Shown: positions 15,880 through 25,459, counted from the stretch's first letter. The stretch: DNA of 64,000 nt from Scatosoma sp045542595 (GCA_045542595.1 JAZQLI010000023.1:1-64000), one strand, 5' to 3'. The notes: a model not told the origin generated them from the letters alone. Program-made: numbers and translations.

Positions 15880-17037
15880 ATGCACGTAGCCGTAAAACCG
15901 CACACTCATCACCATCCCCACTTACACGCATTCGCCTGTAAGCTTTCGGCGTTTATTAAGAAAAACGCCGTTTTGTGCATTGCTCTTTTAGCAGCGGCAA
16001 TTACTTCTATTTTCGTTGCGCCTGACGCAGCGTATTTAGAATATTTCGATTTTAAAACACTCACTTGCTTATTTTGCGTTTTAGCGGTAGTTTGCGCATT
16101 TAAAAATATCAACTTTTTCTATATCTTAGCAAAGAAAATTGTAAAAGTATTCAAAACGACGCGTGCGAGTATTCTTGCCCTTGTCTATATTACCTTTTTA
16201 GGTTCTATGCTTATCGCCAACGATATGGCACTATTGACTTTTTTACCCTTAGGGTATTTCGTGCTTTCGTCTACGGATAAGAAACAATATATGGCGTTTA
16301 CTTTTATTATGCAAAATATCGCCGCCAACTTAGGCGGTATGCTTACGCCTTTCGGCAACCCCCAAAACTTGTATTTATATACTAAATTCAATATTCCCAC
16401 AGACGCGTTCATCGCGACTATGCTACCCCCGTTTATCCTTTCGGTAGCCCTTATCACGGTATGCTGTTTATGTGTGAAAAAAGAACCGCTTTGCATTGAA
16501 GACGAGCCCGTTTCTTTGCCCCTTTGGCGCACGGTAATCTACTTAATATTATTCGTATATTCTATCGTAATCGTATTCCGCGTCGTACCTTATCAAACGG
16601 GACTTATCCTAATCCCCTTAGCGTTGTTGTTTTTAGACAAAAAAGCGTTAAAGGACGTCGATTACGGATTATTATTCACCTTTGTCGCGTTCTTTATTTT
16701 CGCAGGGAATATGGCGCGGATTGACGCCGTAAAAAATTTATTTGAGTGGTTGCTTTCGCAAAACACATTGCTCTTTTCCGCACTCGCTTGTCAAATTATC
16801 AGTAACGTGCCGTCGGCAATTTTACTTTCGCAATTTACCGCCAACTGGCAAGCGCTTTTAATCGGCGTCAATATCGGCGGTTGCGGCACGCTGATTTCTT
16901 CTCTCGCTAGTTTAATCACTTTCCGCGAATACGTAAAGCACAATCCGCAAAAGAGTAAAAAATACCTGCTTTTATTTTCCGCGTTCAATTTCGGATTTTT
17001 ACTGATTTTAACTGCGGTTTCGTTATTTATTTTATAA
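15880..17037 (+). CDS. ArsB/NhaD/SLC13-type ion transporter with His-rich N-terminus
   Basis: A 385-aa membrane protein with about ten to eleven helices. NMALLTFLPLGYF-like and AANLGGMLTPFGNPQNLYLY segments are typical of the ion-transporter superfamily (arsenite, Na+/H+, dicarboxylate or citrate carriers). ISNVPSAILLSQFT in the second half is the matching re-entrant motif. The first 17 residues are HVAVKPHTHHHPHLHA, a His cluster that could bind metal. AAAGGA lies 9 bp before this ATG; the TTG 21 bp upstream is less likely. It is cotranscribed with the Fe-S protein 10 bp downstream. Confidence 0.82.
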   Translation: MHVAVKPHTHHHPHLHAFACKLSAFIKKNAVLCIALLAAAITSIFVAPDAAYLEYFDFKTLTCLFCVLAVVCAFKNINFFYILAKKIVKVFKTTRASILALVYITFLGSMLIANDMALLTFLPLGYFVLSSTDKKQYMAFTFIMQNIAANLGGMLTPFGNPQNLYLYTKFNIPTDAFIATMLPPFILSVALITVCCLCVKKEPLCIEDEPVSLPLWRTVIYLILFVYSIVIVFRVVPYQTGLILIPLALLFLDKKALKDVDYGLLFTFVAFFIFAGNMARIDAVKNLFEWLLSQNTLLFSALACQIISNVPSAILLSQFTANWQALLIGVNIGGCGTLISSLASLITFREYVKHNPQKSKKYLLLFSAFNFGFLLILTAVSLFIL

Positions 17038-17047
17038 GGAGTATACT

Positions 17048-17719
17048 ATGCAAGCGTTACAAACGGAAATAAAAAAGTTAGCGCAAGAATTTGGCGCGGA
17101 CGTTTGCGGATTTTGCGATTTGGCCGTTTCTCCCTTACCGCAACTGCCTACGCTTCGCTACGCCGTATCCCTTGGCGTAAAGCTTTCCGACTCCGTTTTG
17201 CAAACGATTGAAAGCGCGCCGTCGTTTATGTATTTTCAACACTATCGCGCGGCAAACGCGCTTTTAGATACTATTGCTTTCCGTATCGGTAGATTTTTAG
17301 AAAAAAGCGGTTATAACGCGTTCCCCGTCGCCGCAAGCCAAAGCTTAGGCAAAGCCAACCCCTATCGCGGCGTGGTTTCTCATAAAACGGCTGCCGTGCT
17401 TTCGGGGTTAGGGTTCGTAGGCAAAAGCGGATTGTTTTTATCTACGGAATTCGGTAGCAAGCTACGCCTTGTTACCGTGCTTACCGACGCGCCTTTACAA
17501 AGCGAATTGCCGATTATTAAAAACGGCTGCGGCGATTGTACGCTTTGCCAAAAAGCCTGCCCTGCAGGCGCTATTTTTGGAGAGTTGCCCACGACCAACG
17601 GCGAACGGAATTTCGACGCGGAAAAATGTTCGAAATATATGAAAGAACATTTTCAGGATATCGGCAGGGGGAGCGTTTGCGGTATCTGCATAAAGGTTTG
17701 TCCTAAAAATAAATTATAA
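17048..17719 (+). CDS. Epoxyqueuosine-reductase-related Fe-S protein
   Basis: 223 aa, shorter than QueG (about 380 aa): it lacks the C-terminal HEAT part. It ends with two [4Fe-4S] motifs, CGDCTLCQKACPAG near 158-171 and a C-x(n)-CGICIKVCP set at the end. The N-terminal half is alike to the cobalamin-binding domain (GLGFVGKSGLFLSTEFG). The QueG catalytic Asp motif (DTGP) is replaced by VVSHK, so true queuosine synthesis is doubtful. It may be a reductase coupled to the transporter in the same operon. Confidence 0.72.
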   Translation: MQALQTEIKKLAQEFGADVCGFCDLAVSPLPQLPTLRYAVSLGVKLSDSVLQTIESAPSFMYFQHYRAANALLDTIAFRIGRFLEKSGYNAFPVAASQSLGKANPYRGVVSHKTAAVLSGLGFVGKSGLFLSTEFGSKLRLVTVLTDAPLQSELPIIKNGCGDCTLCQKACPAGAIFGELPTTNGERNFDAEKCSKYMKEHFQDIGRGSVCGICIKVCPKNKL

Positions 17720-17726
17720 TAAAAGC

Positions 17727-17754
17727 AAAAAACCGAGAAATTTCTCGGTTTTTT
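17727..17754. terminator. Bidirectional terminator
   Basis: A nearly perfect palindrome centred on ACCGAGAAATTTCTCGGT with A and T tracts at its ends. It lies between the plus-strand Fe-S gene and the end of the minus-strand arginine operon. Confidence 0.8.
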
Positions 17755-17802
17755 ATTTCAACGCATACCTGCCTGCCCTGTTTTTTTAAGCAAGGTAGGT
17801 TT

Positions 17803-18018
17803 TTATTCTATAAACGTAAAGCGGAGAAAGGTTTTTCCGTCCCTTTCCACGGTTTCGTTCCACATACTTGTAGGGCGCACCCACACTTGATTATCACCGT
17901 ACAAAGCGCGATACACCACCATATCTTCGCCCGTTTCCGAGTGTTTGGCAATAAAAAGCACTTCGTATTCGTTCCCTTTAAAATGACGGTATTTTCCCGT
18001 TTTGACAGGCGTAGTCAT
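17803..18018 (-). CDS. DUF1653 family protein
   Basis: A 71-aa protein of the DUF1653 family: KTGKYRHFKGNEYEVLFIA, HSETGEDMVVYRALYG and NQVWVRPTSMWNE are the recurring features. The function is unknown. The ATG follows the stop of the epimerase-like gene by one base (TAAGATG), so translation is probably coupled. A TTG 15 bp upstream is a weaker alternative. It is the last gene of the arginine transcription unit. Confidence 0.85.
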   Translation of the reverse strand: MTTPVKTGKYRHFKGNEYEVLFIAKHSETGEDMVVYRALYGDNQVWVRPTSMWNETVERDGKTFLRFTFIE

Positions 18019-18019
18019 C

Positions 18020-18868
18020 TTATAAGTATTCAATGGAATGCACCATTGTTTTTACCGTTTTGGGCGCAACTTCTACCGTGCCGTATTTCGTGGAAAACTC
18101 CACGTCGGGCACGTTCGCGTTATCGGGTAAACACGTCCAAGGCTCGATGCAAATGTACGGCGCGTCGCCCGCTCTCCAAAGCAAAAGGTTGGCAAAGCCG
18201 TCAAAGCAAATTTCCGCCAAAGCCTTACCGCCCTTTTCTTCCAACCACACTTTACGCGATTGCAAGCCTTTAAAGATAACCGTGCGGCTTTCCTGCAAGA
18301 AATCACGCGGAAGCGCAAACGTTTTGCCTGCCCCTACGTTTTCCGTTTCGCCCGTCATATATCCGTCGTCGTTGTGGAAATGATAGGTAAATTCTTCTTC
18401 CTTTTCAAAGGTAATTTGATAATCGTCTACGTTACCGTTTAAATTATACGATTCGTGGCTGCCACACGCAAAATACAGCGGTTCGTCGCCCGTATTTTCT
18501 ACGGCATATTCCACCGTCAACTTCGCACCGCTAAGGCGGTAAATTACGTGCAAAACAAAATCGAACGGGTACATTTTTTTCGTTTCTTCGTTGGAAGCAA
18601 TACAAAAATCGAGATAATCGTCCCCTTTGCTTGCCAACGCAAACACCGTACGTTTACCAAAGCCGTGGGCGGGAATGGGATATTCCACTCCCTTATATTT
18701 TACGCCGCAATGACCGCAAACGGGAAAAAGAAGCGGCGAATGTCCTGCCCATTCCCCCGTGGGGTTTTGCCAAATCCATTCCTTGCCGTCTACAACAACG
18801 CTGATAAGCTCTGCGCCCATTTCGTTTACGGTAATTTGCATTTTTCCGTTGTTTATCGTGTGCGTCAT
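18020..18868 (-). CDS. Aldose 1-epimerase-like protein (LacX type)
   Basis: Galactose-mutarotase-fold protein of about 282 aa, similar to LacX and other COG2017 members that interconvert sugar anomers. HSPLLFPVCGHC, PAHGFGKRTVFALAS and CIEPWTCLPDN are typical. The catalytic Glu is expected in the CIEPW strand region. The ATG overlaps the argF stop as ATGA; in-frame upstream starts sit on or beside the AGGGG ribosome site. It may be here only by operon neighbourhood, since it has no role in arginine synthesis. Confidence 0.82.
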   Translation of the reverse strand: MTHTINNGKMQITVNEMGAELISVVVDGKEWIWQNPTGEWAGHSPLLFPVCGHCGVKYKGVEYPIPAHGFGKRTVFALASKGDDYLDFCIASNEETKKMYPFDFVLHVIYRLSGAKLTVEYAVENTGDEPLYFACGSHESYNLNGNVDDYQITFEKEEEFTYHFHNDDGYMTGETENVGAGKTFALPRDFLQESRTVIFKGLQSRKVWLEEKGGKALAEICFDGFANLLLWRAGDAPYICIEPWTCLPDNANVPDVEFSTKYGTVEVAPKTVKTMVHSIEYL

Positions 18869-19779
18869 TTGTTTTTCCATTCCCCTAAGCATTTTACCAA
18901 AACGGCTTTTTGTACGTGCAAACGGTTTTCCGCTTCGTCGAAGATTTCATTTGCGTGCGCTTCTAACACGTCTTCGGTTATTTCTTCGCCGCGATGCGCC
19001 GGCAAGCAGTGCATTACCATTGCCTTATCGTTTGCCACCGCCATTACTTCCGCATTGATTTGATAGCCTGCAAAAATCTTTTTACGCGCTTCCGCTTCGC
19101 CTTCTTGGCCCATAGAAGCCCAAACGTCGGTATACAATACGTCCGCGCCTTTCGCCGCTTCCAACACGTTGTCCGTGCAGGTAAATGTACCGTTTTCCGC
19201 CGCCCATTGCATCAATTTAGCGTCGGGTTCGTACCCTTTGGGGCAAGCCACGGAAACTTCCATACCCATTTTAATACCGCCAACGATAAGCGAATTCGTC
19301 ATATTGTTCCCGTCGCCGATATAACAAAGTTTATTGCCTGCAAAACCGCCCTTGTATTCGCGAATGGTCATAAGGTCGGCAAGTACTTGGCAGGGATGGC
19401 AATAATCGGTTAAGCCGTTAATAACGGGGATAGAACCGTATTTTGCCAAATCTTCCACTTCCTTTTGTTCGAAAGTACGAATCATAATACCGTCGAGATA
19501 GCGCGAGAGTACGCGCGCCGTGTCCTGCACGGGCTCACCGCGCCCGATTTGTAAATCGCGCGAGCTTAAAAAGAGCGCGTTACCGCCTAAATCGTACATA
19601 CCCACTTCAAAGGAAACACGGGTACGCGTAGACGATTTTGTAAAAATCATACCCAGCGTTTTGCCCTTGAGTAAATGGTGCTTGATACCGTTTTTCTTCT
19701 CGAATTTCAGCTGGTCTGCCGTGTTGAGAATTTCATTGATTTGTTTTGCCGATAAATCTTGTAACTTTAATAAATGCAT
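18865..19779 (-). CDS. argF: Ornithine carbamoyltransferase
   Basis: Converts ornithine and carbamoyl phosphate to citrulline. The carbamoyl phosphate loop SSTRTRVSFE lies near residue 53, and HCLPAHRGEE near 250 carries the ornithine-binding Cys. DLQIGRGEPVQDTARVLSRY and NGLTDYCHPCQVLADLMT are also typical. The 304-aa length is normal. Its ATG overlaps the argD stop as TAATG, a sign of coupled translation. The SMG-like loop reads ASMGQE, which favours ornithine over putrescine carbamoyltransferase. Confidence 0.96.
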   Translation of the reverse strand: MHLLKLQDLSAKQINEILNTADQLKFEKKNGIKHHLLKGKTLGMIFTKSSTRTRVSFEVGMYDLGGNALFLSSRDLQIGRGEPVQDTARVLSRYLDGIMIRTFEQKEVEDLAKYGSIPVINGLTDYCHPCQVLADLMTIREYKGGFAGNKLCYIGDGNNMTNSLIVGGIKMGMEVSVACPKGYEPDAKLMQWAAENGTFTCTDNVLEAAKGADVLYTDVWASMGQEGEAEARKKIFAGYQINAEVMAVANDKAMVMHCLPAHRGEEITEDVLEAHANEIFDEAENRLHVQKAVLVKCLGEWKNK

Positions 19780-20942
19780 TATTTTTCACACTCTTCCTTT
19801 ATGATATTGATTGCTTGTTCCAACAGTTTTTGGGGAATATTTAAAGCAGGCAACAAACGGAGTTTGTTCTTCGCTTTGATAACCAAAACTCCCCGTTGCA
19901 TACACCGTAAAATGATTTCGGAAACGTCCTTTTCACACTCGATACCTATCATCAAGCCCATACCCGAAACGGTTTTTACTCCCTTTGCGCCTTGCAGAGT
20001 ACGGAAGATATACGCACTCTTTTCCTGTACGCCTGCAAGTAGTTTATCGTCGATACGTTTTATAATGGAAAGCGCGCCTGCACAAGCTACGGGATTGCCG
20101 CCGAACGTAGAACCGTTTAACCCTGGAGTGAACAGTGCTTCCGCTTTTTCGCCGAGCATAGTTGCGCCGATAGGCAAGCCGCCGCCCAGCCCTTTTGCCG
20201 TCGTTACTACGTCAGGCGTGATTTCGTATTGCATAAACGCATACAAACTACCCGTTCTGCCGTTGCCCGTTTGCACTTCGTCAACGATAAGCAGCATATC
20301 TTCGTCTTGACAAAGCTTTTCTACCGCTTTAACGTACTCTTTATCAAGTGGCATAACACCGCCTTCGCCTTGTACTAATTCAAGCATTACCGCGCAGCAT
20401 TTATGCGTTTTGACAAGCGTTTGCATTTCGGTTAAGTCGTTTGCCGTAGCAAATACAAAACCGTCCGTCATCGGCGTAAAATGCTGATGAAATACGTCCT
20501 GTCCCGTTGCCGAAAGGGTGGTTATCGTACGCCCGTGAAAGCTGTTTTTTAACGTGATTATCGTAAAATATTCGCTGCCTTTTTTTATCTCGCCGTACTT
20601 TCTCGCCGCTTTGATAGCGCATTCGTTCGCTTCCGCACCAGAGTTGGAAAAGAACACCTTTTTCATACCCGTGCGCGCGCAAAGTTCTTTGGCGAGCATT
20701 GCGCAGGGCTCGCTAAAATACAGGTTAGACGTATGCTGTACTTTACCAAGTTGTTTTTTAACCGCTTTTTGCCATTTTTTATCGGCAACCCCAAACGCGT
20801 TTACGGCTATGCCTGTGCCTAAATCGATATACGCTTGATTTTTATCGTCGTAAACGAGCGAACCCTTGCCTTTTTTAATCAGCAAGGGAAAACGCGCGTA
20901 CGTGTTCGCGATAAATTCTTTGTCCATTTGAATAATATTCAT
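19779..20942 (-). CDS. argD: Acetylornithine aminotransferase
   Basis: PLP-dependent class III aminotransferase that turns N-acetylglutamate semialdehyde into N-acetylornithine. FSNSGAEANECAIKAARKY binds the cofactor phosphate, LLIVDEVQTGNGRTG holds the Asp that binds the pyridine nitrogen, and TTAKGLGGGLPIGA carries the Schiff-base Lys. The ATG at 20942 follows AAGGGGC by 5 bp and gives 387 aa. The longer frame would start inside argB. Confidence 0.96.
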   Translation of the reverse strand: MNIIQMDKEFIANTYARFPLLIKKGKGSLVYDDKNQAYIDLGTGIAVNAFGVADKKWQKAVKKQLGKVQHTSNLYFSEPCAMLAKELCARTGMKKVFFSNSGAEANECAIKAARKYGEIKKGSEYFTIITLKNSFHGRTITTLSATGQDVFHQHFTPMTDGFVFATANDLTEMQTLVKTHKCCAVMLELVQGEGGVMPLDKEYVKAVEKLCQDEDMLLIVDEVQTGNGRTGSLYAFMQYEITPDVVTTAKGLGGGLPIGATMLGEKAEALFTPGLNGSTFGGNPVACAGALSIIKRIDDKLLAGVQEKSAYIFRTLQGAKGVKTVSGMGLMIGIECEKDVSEIILRCMQRGVLVIKAKNKLRLLPALNIPQKLLEQAINIIKEECEK

Positions 20943-20952
20943 AAAAAGCCCC

Positions 20953-21819
20953 TTAAATGTGTTTCCCCGAAACAAACATTGTGCCTACGCCTTCGTCGGT
21001 AAGCGTTTCAATTAAAATGGAATGAGGAATGCGCCCGTCAATAATAAATACCTTATGCACGCCGCGACGAATAGCTTCGATACAACAATTTACTTTGGGT
21101 ATCATACCGCCACTGATAATACCGTCGCGCATCAATTTCGGCGCTTCGGATACCGCCACTTTAGGGATAAGGGTGGACGGATCGTCCTTGTCGCGGAGTA
21201 AACCGACGATATCGGTCATAGAAATTAAACTCTCCGCTTTCAATTCGCCAGCGAGCCTTGCCGCTACCGTGTCTGCGTTGATGTTGTAGCTATTGCCTTC
21301 GCTATCGCAACCCACGGTGGAAATAACGGGAATGTACCCCTTTTCGAGTACGTCTAATATCGGTGCGACGTTGACGTCGGTAATCTCCCCGACGTAGCCT
21401 AAACGCTCATCCAGCTTTTTCGCTTTTATCATATGCCCGTCCATTCCGCAAAGACCGATAGCCTTGCCGCCTTTGCTTTGTAAAAGGTTGACAAGATTTT
21501 TATTCACTTTGCCGGCAAGCACCATTTGTACGATATCTACCGTTTCTTGGTCGGTAACGCGAAGCCCTGCAACGAATTCCGATTTCTTGCCTACTTTATC
21601 GAGCATTTCGGTAATTTCCGGACCGCCGCCGTGCACGAGCACTACTTTAATGCCGATAAGGGATAATAATACGATATCCCCCATTACCGCTTCTTTGAGT
21701 TCGTCGTTAATCATTGCGTTGCCGCCGTATTTTACGACGATAATTTTGTTATTGTATTTTTGGATATACGGCAGGGCTTGAATAAGTATTTCCGCCCTTT
21801 GCGCCTTGGTAAGTTCCAT
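20953..21819 (-). CDS. argB: Acetylglutamate kinase
   Basis: Phosphorylates N-acetylglutamate, usually the committed step. IIVVKYGGNAM (ATP side), VLVHGGGPEI and the C-terminal GGMIPKVNCCIEAIRRGV are family signatures. The protein is 288 aa. An N-terminal helix precedes the first strand, as in hexameric arginine-inhibited kinases, so feedback control by arginine is plausible but not shown. Confidence 0.97.
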   Translation of the reverse strand: MELTKAQRAEILIQALPYIQKYNNKIIVVKYGGNAMINDELKEAVMGDIVLLSLIGIKVVLVHGGGPEITEMLDKVGKKSEFVAGLRVTDQETVDIVQMVLAGKVNKNLVNLLQSKGGKAIGLCGMDGHMIKAKKLDERLGYVGEITDVNVAPILDVLEKGYIPVISTVGCDSEGNSYNINADTVAARLAGELKAESLISMTDIVGLLRDKDDPSTLIPKVAVSEAPKLMRDGIISGGMIPKVNCCIEAIRRGVHKVFIIDGRIPHSILIETLTDEGVGTMFVSGKHI

Positions 21820-21835
21820 TTATTTTCTCCTCGTA

Positions 21836-23050
21836 TTAGGTTCTATAATCCCCATTAATTTTCACGTAATCGTAAGTCAAATCACACCCCCACGCCACGG
21901 CTTCGCCCTTGCCGCTATGCAGGGAAATCAATACTTCTATTTCTTTTTCAAGCAAAATTTCTTTGGCTTTTTCTTCGCTAAATTCTACGCCTGCGCCCTG
22001 TACGCATACGCAAATTTCTCCTTTTGCCGAACGAAAAGATACGTCTACCTTGTTTACGTCGACGTCCGCGCCGCTATACCCGATAGCGCAAAGCACACGC
22101 CCCCAGTTGGCGTCCGCACCAAACATTGCCGCTTTAAAAAGCGAAGAGCAAATAACCGATTTCGCTACTATTTTCGCCGTTTGCTCGTCTTTCGCGCCGT
22201 CTACTTTGCATTCTAACAATTTCGTTGCGCCTTCGCCGTCGCCTGCAATCATACGGCATAAATATTTGGTAACCGCCGCAAGGGCTTGACAAAACGCAGC
22301 GTAATCTTCATTTTCACAAGTGATTTCTTCGTTTTCCGCCATACCGTTAGCGAGCACTGAAACCATATCGTTCGTCGACGTATCGCCGTCCACCGAAACC
22401 ATATTAAAGGAATGCTTTACGTCTTCAGAAAGCGCTTTTTGCAGCATTTGCGCGGAAATATTACAGTCCGTCGTAACAAAAACGAGCATAGTTGCCATAT
22501 TCGGGTGAATCATACCGCTACCCTTTGCAATACCGCCGATTTTACACGTTTTACCGCCTGCGGTGAACTCGAACGCGATTTCTTTTGCCACCGTGTCCGT
22601 CGTCATAATGCCTTCGCAAGCGTAATGGCTGTTATCCCCCAACCCCGCAACCAGCGGTGCTATACCGTTTGCAATAGGCGTGATATCAAGCGGTTGACCG
22701 ATAACGCCCGTAGACGCCACTACAACGTCGGTAGCTTTTATATGCAATGCTTCCGCTACCAGCGCGCAAGTTTTTTCGGCAATTTCCACTCCGTTTGCGT
22801 TACACGTATTTGCGTTACCGCTGTTGCAAATTACCGCACGCGCTTTGCCGTCGGCAATATTATTTTTCGTTACCGTAAGCGGCGCGCCTTTTACAAGATT
22901 TTGCGTATACACAGCCGCAGCCGTCGCTTCCTTTTCACTGAATATCAAAGCCAAATCACGCTTGGTTTTATTTTTGCGGATTCCGCAATGCACGCCGTTT
23001 GCCGTAAAGCCTTTCGCGGCACATACGCCGCCTTGTATTTGTTGTAACAT
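21836..23050 (-). CDS. argJ: Glutamate N-acetyltransferase ArgJ
   Basis: Moves the acetyl group from N-acetylornithine to glutamate, making the pathway cyclic. Many ArgJ proteins also use acetyl-CoA. The self-cleavage region KGSGMIHPNMATMLVF lies near 178-193, with the nucleophilic Thr in ATML. The 404-aa length is normal. No separate argA or argE is seen, which fits the cyclic route. Confidence 0.96.
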   Translation of the reverse strand: MLQQIQGGVCAAKGFTANGVHCGIRKNKTKRDLALIFSEKEATAAAVYTQNLVKGAPLTVTKNNIADGKARAVICNSGNANTCNANGVEIAEKTCALVAEALHIKATDVVVASTGVIGQPLDITPIANGIAPLVAGLGDNSHYACEGIMTTDTVAKEIAFEFTAGGKTCKIGGIAKGSGMIHPNMATMLVFVTTDCNISAQMLQKALSEDVKHSFNMVSVDGDTSTNDMVSVLANGMAENEEITCENEDYAAFCQALAAVTKYLCRMIAGDGEGATKLLECKVDGAKDEQTAKIVAKSVICSSLFKAAMFGADANWGRVLCAIGYSGADVDVNKVDVSFRSAKGEICVCVQGAGVEFSEEKAKEILLEKEIEVLISLHSGKGEAVAWGCDLTYDYVKINGDYRT

Positions 23051-23073
23051 AACCGTTCTCTCCGTTTTTAGGG

Positions 23074-24003
23074 TTAAAGCTGTAACCCTTCCGTTTTATT
23101 TGCTCCAAGTACCAAATTCATACACTCGATAGCCGCTCCCGAAGCGCCTTTGCCTAAATTATCGTAAGACGCGATAAGCAAAATGCGGTCTTCGTTGCCT
23201 GCTACCGTTATTTTCATACTGTCTTTACGCGAAAGCGCCAAGCCGGATAAAAATCCGTTTTCGTCTACGCTATCCACGTATTGCACAAGCTCGCCGTTGT
23301 ATTTTTCGGCGTATACCCTTTTAATATCTTCCGCCGTCGCACCGTTTAACTGACTTCTAAAAATCGGCACGGTAACCGTCATACCGCTGTAAAAATCGGC
23401 TACGATAGGGCAAAAAATAGGTTCGTTTTCCAAGCCGCTAATCGCTTTCATTTCCTTTAAATGCTTATGCTGTTGGGTAAGCGCGTATTGACGAGGCGCG
23501 CCAAAGAGTGCGTTTCTCTCTTCACTTTCGTAATCGGCAATCATTTTCTTGCCGCCGCCCGAATACCCCGTTATCGAATGACAGGTTAAAAGAGCGGTTT
23601 TATCAAGTAGATTTTTTTCAATTAAAGGATAGACGAGTGCAATAAAACCGCTGGCGTGGCACCCAGGTACGGCAATCCGCTTGGACGAAAGCAATTTTTC
23701 TTCAAAACTTTTCCCAAGTTCGGGAAAGCCGTATGCCCACTGCGGCAACGTACGGTGTGCGGTGGAAGCATCAATAACGACGGTAGACGGATTGTCTACC
23801 ATAGCAACCGCTTCTTTTGCCGCGTCGTCGGGTAAACATAAAAATGCAACGTCCGCTTCGTTTAACGCCTGTTTCCTTGCTTGCACGTCTTTGCGTACAC
23901 TTTCGGGCAACGTGATAAGCTGTACGTCCGTTCTTTGTGATAAGCGTTCGTAAATCCGTAAGCCCGTCGTTCCTGCGCTACCGTCTATAAATACTTTTTT
24001 CAT
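23074..24003 (-). CDS. argC: N-acetyl-gamma-glutamyl-phosphate reductase (short type)
   Basis: NADPH-dependent reduction of N-acetylglutamyl phosphate to the semialdehyde. At 309 aa it belongs to the short type-2 group rather than the roughly 345-aa type common in Bacillus. It starts KKVFIDGSAGTTGLRIYERL and has PGCHASGFIALVYPL with the active-site Cys, then SITGYSGGGKKMI. The ATG overlaps the argH stop as TAATG. Confidence 0.95.
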   Translation of the reverse strand: MKKVFIDGSAGTTGLRIYERLSQRTDVQLITLPESVRKDVQARKQALNEADVAFLCLPDDAAKEAVAMVDNPSTVVIDASTAHRTLPQWAYGFPELGKSFEEKLLSSKRIAVPGCHASGFIALVYPLIEKNLLDKTALLTCHSITGYSGGGKKMIADYESEERNALFGAPRQYALTQQHKHLKEMKAISGLENEPIFCPIVADFYSGMTVTVPIFRSQLNGATAEDIKRVYAEKYNGELVQYVDSVDENGFLSGLALSRKDSMKITVAGNEDRILLIASYDNLGKGASGAAIECMNLVLGANKTEGLQL

Positions 24004-25379
24004 TATTTTTCAAGTTCCTTTTTCACAAATGCTACCTGCTGCTTCACCGAAACGGGCGACGCGCCGCCAAGCGAAGTACGCTTCGCTACACACGTTTCAA
24101 GCGCAATTTCTTGATATAAGTCTTCGGTGAATAATTCGCTGTGTTTTTGATAATCGGCAAGCGGTAAGGTGTCTAATACGCACCCTTTTTCAATACATTC
24201 CGCCACGATTTGCCCTACAATTTTATATGCCGCGCGGAAAGGCATTCCTTTCTTCGTTAAATAATCGGCAAGGTCGGTGGCGTTGATAAAGCCCTTTTGC
24301 GCTGCTTTGTAGGTATTGTCGGCGTCCACTTTCATCGTGGCTACCATAGGCGCAAGTACTTCCAAACACATCTTAACCGTATCAATGCTATCAAAAATAG
24401 CTTCCTTGTCTTCTTGCATATCCTTGTTATAAGCAAGCGGCAAACCCTTGAGTGTGGTTAAAAGCGCGGTTAAATTACCGTATACCCTACCCGTCTTTCC
24501 GCGAATGAGTTCTGCCATATCAGGATTTTTCTTTTGGGGCATAATGGACGAACCCGTGGTATAACTATCGTCGAGTTCGATAAACTTAAATTCCCAACTC
24601 GCCCAAAGAATGATTTCTTCGGACAAGCGCGAAAGGTGCATCATAAGCACGGAAAACGCGCTCATAAGCTCTAAGCAAAAATCTCTATCGGATACGCCGT
24701 CGATACTGTTTAAACATACTCCGTCGAAGCCCAAAAGTTCCGCTTCGTATTCTCTATCCGTAGGATAGGTAGTACCTGCCAAAGCGCAACTGCCCAAAGG
24801 AGAGTAGTTCATACGCTTTAGAGCGTCTTCTATTCTACCGATATCACGAAGTAGCATCATAGCGTACGCCGATAAATGATGCCCAAACGAAATGGGTTGC
24901 GCGCGCTGTAAGTGGGTATAGCCCGGCGCGATAACTTCGGCGTTTTCTTCCGCTTTGTCCACGATGGCGGCGACGGCGTCTTTGATAAGGGCAATAATTT
25001 CTTTCGATTCGTCGCGCAAATACATACGGATATCCACGGCTACTTGGTCGTTACGGCTACGCGCAGTGTGCAAACGCTTGCCTGCTTCGCCGATACGACG
25101 GGTGAGTTCCGCTTCTACGAACATATGAATATCTTCCGCGTCGCTATCAAACGTGAGTTTTCCCGTTTGTATGTCTTCCAAAATTCCCTGCAAACCGCTT
25201 ATAATGGCCGACGTTTCGTCCGCTTTTAAAATTTGTTGCTTACAAAGCATTTTTGCGTGTGCAATACTTCCTTTGATATCTTGCGCGTACATACGGCAAT
25301 CGAATCGTAAAGAAGAATTGAAATCGTCCGCTTTTTTGTCCAAGGCTTTTTGGAATCTGCCTGCCCACATTTTTTCCAT
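24003..25379 (-). CDS. argH: Argininosuccinate lyase
   Basis: Splits argininosuccinate into arginine and fumarate, the last step of the pathway. The flexible catalytic loop GSSIMPQKKNPDMAEL is present, with AGYTHLQRAQPISFGHHL-like and HTARSRNDQVA segments. The 458-aa length is normal. It is separated from argG by 220 bp that hold a dispersed repeat, so expression may depend on read-through or on another promoter that I could not identify. Confidence 0.97.
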   Translation of the reverse strand: MEKMWAGRFQKALDKKADDFNSSLRFDCRMYAQDIKGSIAHAKMLCKQQILKADETSAIISGLQGILEDIQTGKLTFDSDAEDIHMFVEAELTRRIGEAGKRLHTARSRNDQVAVDIRMYLRDESKEIIALIKDAVAAIVDKAEENAEVIAPGYTHLQRAQPISFGHHLSAYAMMLLRDIGRIEDALKRMNYSPLGSCALAGTTYPTDREYEAELLGFDGVCLNSIDGVSDRDFCLELMSAFSVLMMHLSRLSEEIILWASWEFKFIELDDSYTTGSSIMPQKKNPDMAELIRGKTGRVYGNLTALLTTLKGLPLAYNKDMQEDKEAIFDSIDTVKMCLEVLAPMVATMKVDADNTYKAAQKGFINATDLADYLTKKGMPFRAAYKIVGQIVAECIEKGCVLDTLPLADYQKHSELFTEDLYQEIALETCVAKRTSLGGASPVSVKQQVAFVKKELEK

Positions 25380-25384
25380 ACTTT

Positions 25385-25445
25385 AATAACACAGTTTGCC
25401 TGCCGCGGGTTAGGCGGTAGGCAAAAAGCTCCGTTTTTTATTTTT
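25385..25445 (+). other. Hairpin with T-rich tail in the argG-argH gap
   Basis: GCCTGCCGC and GCGGTAGGC (one G-T pair) form a stem near 25398-25422, followed by a T-rich tract. It looks like a plus-strand terminator although no plus-strand gene precedes it, so it may belong to the repeat element next to it. Confidence 0.3.
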
Positions 25446-25459
25446 TATTGTACCAATCA

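Noticed and set aside
17762..17800. Second terminator at the end of the DUF1653 gene
   Set aside because: The arms pair poorly and no T run follows on the minus strand; the hairpin at 17727-17754 is enough.
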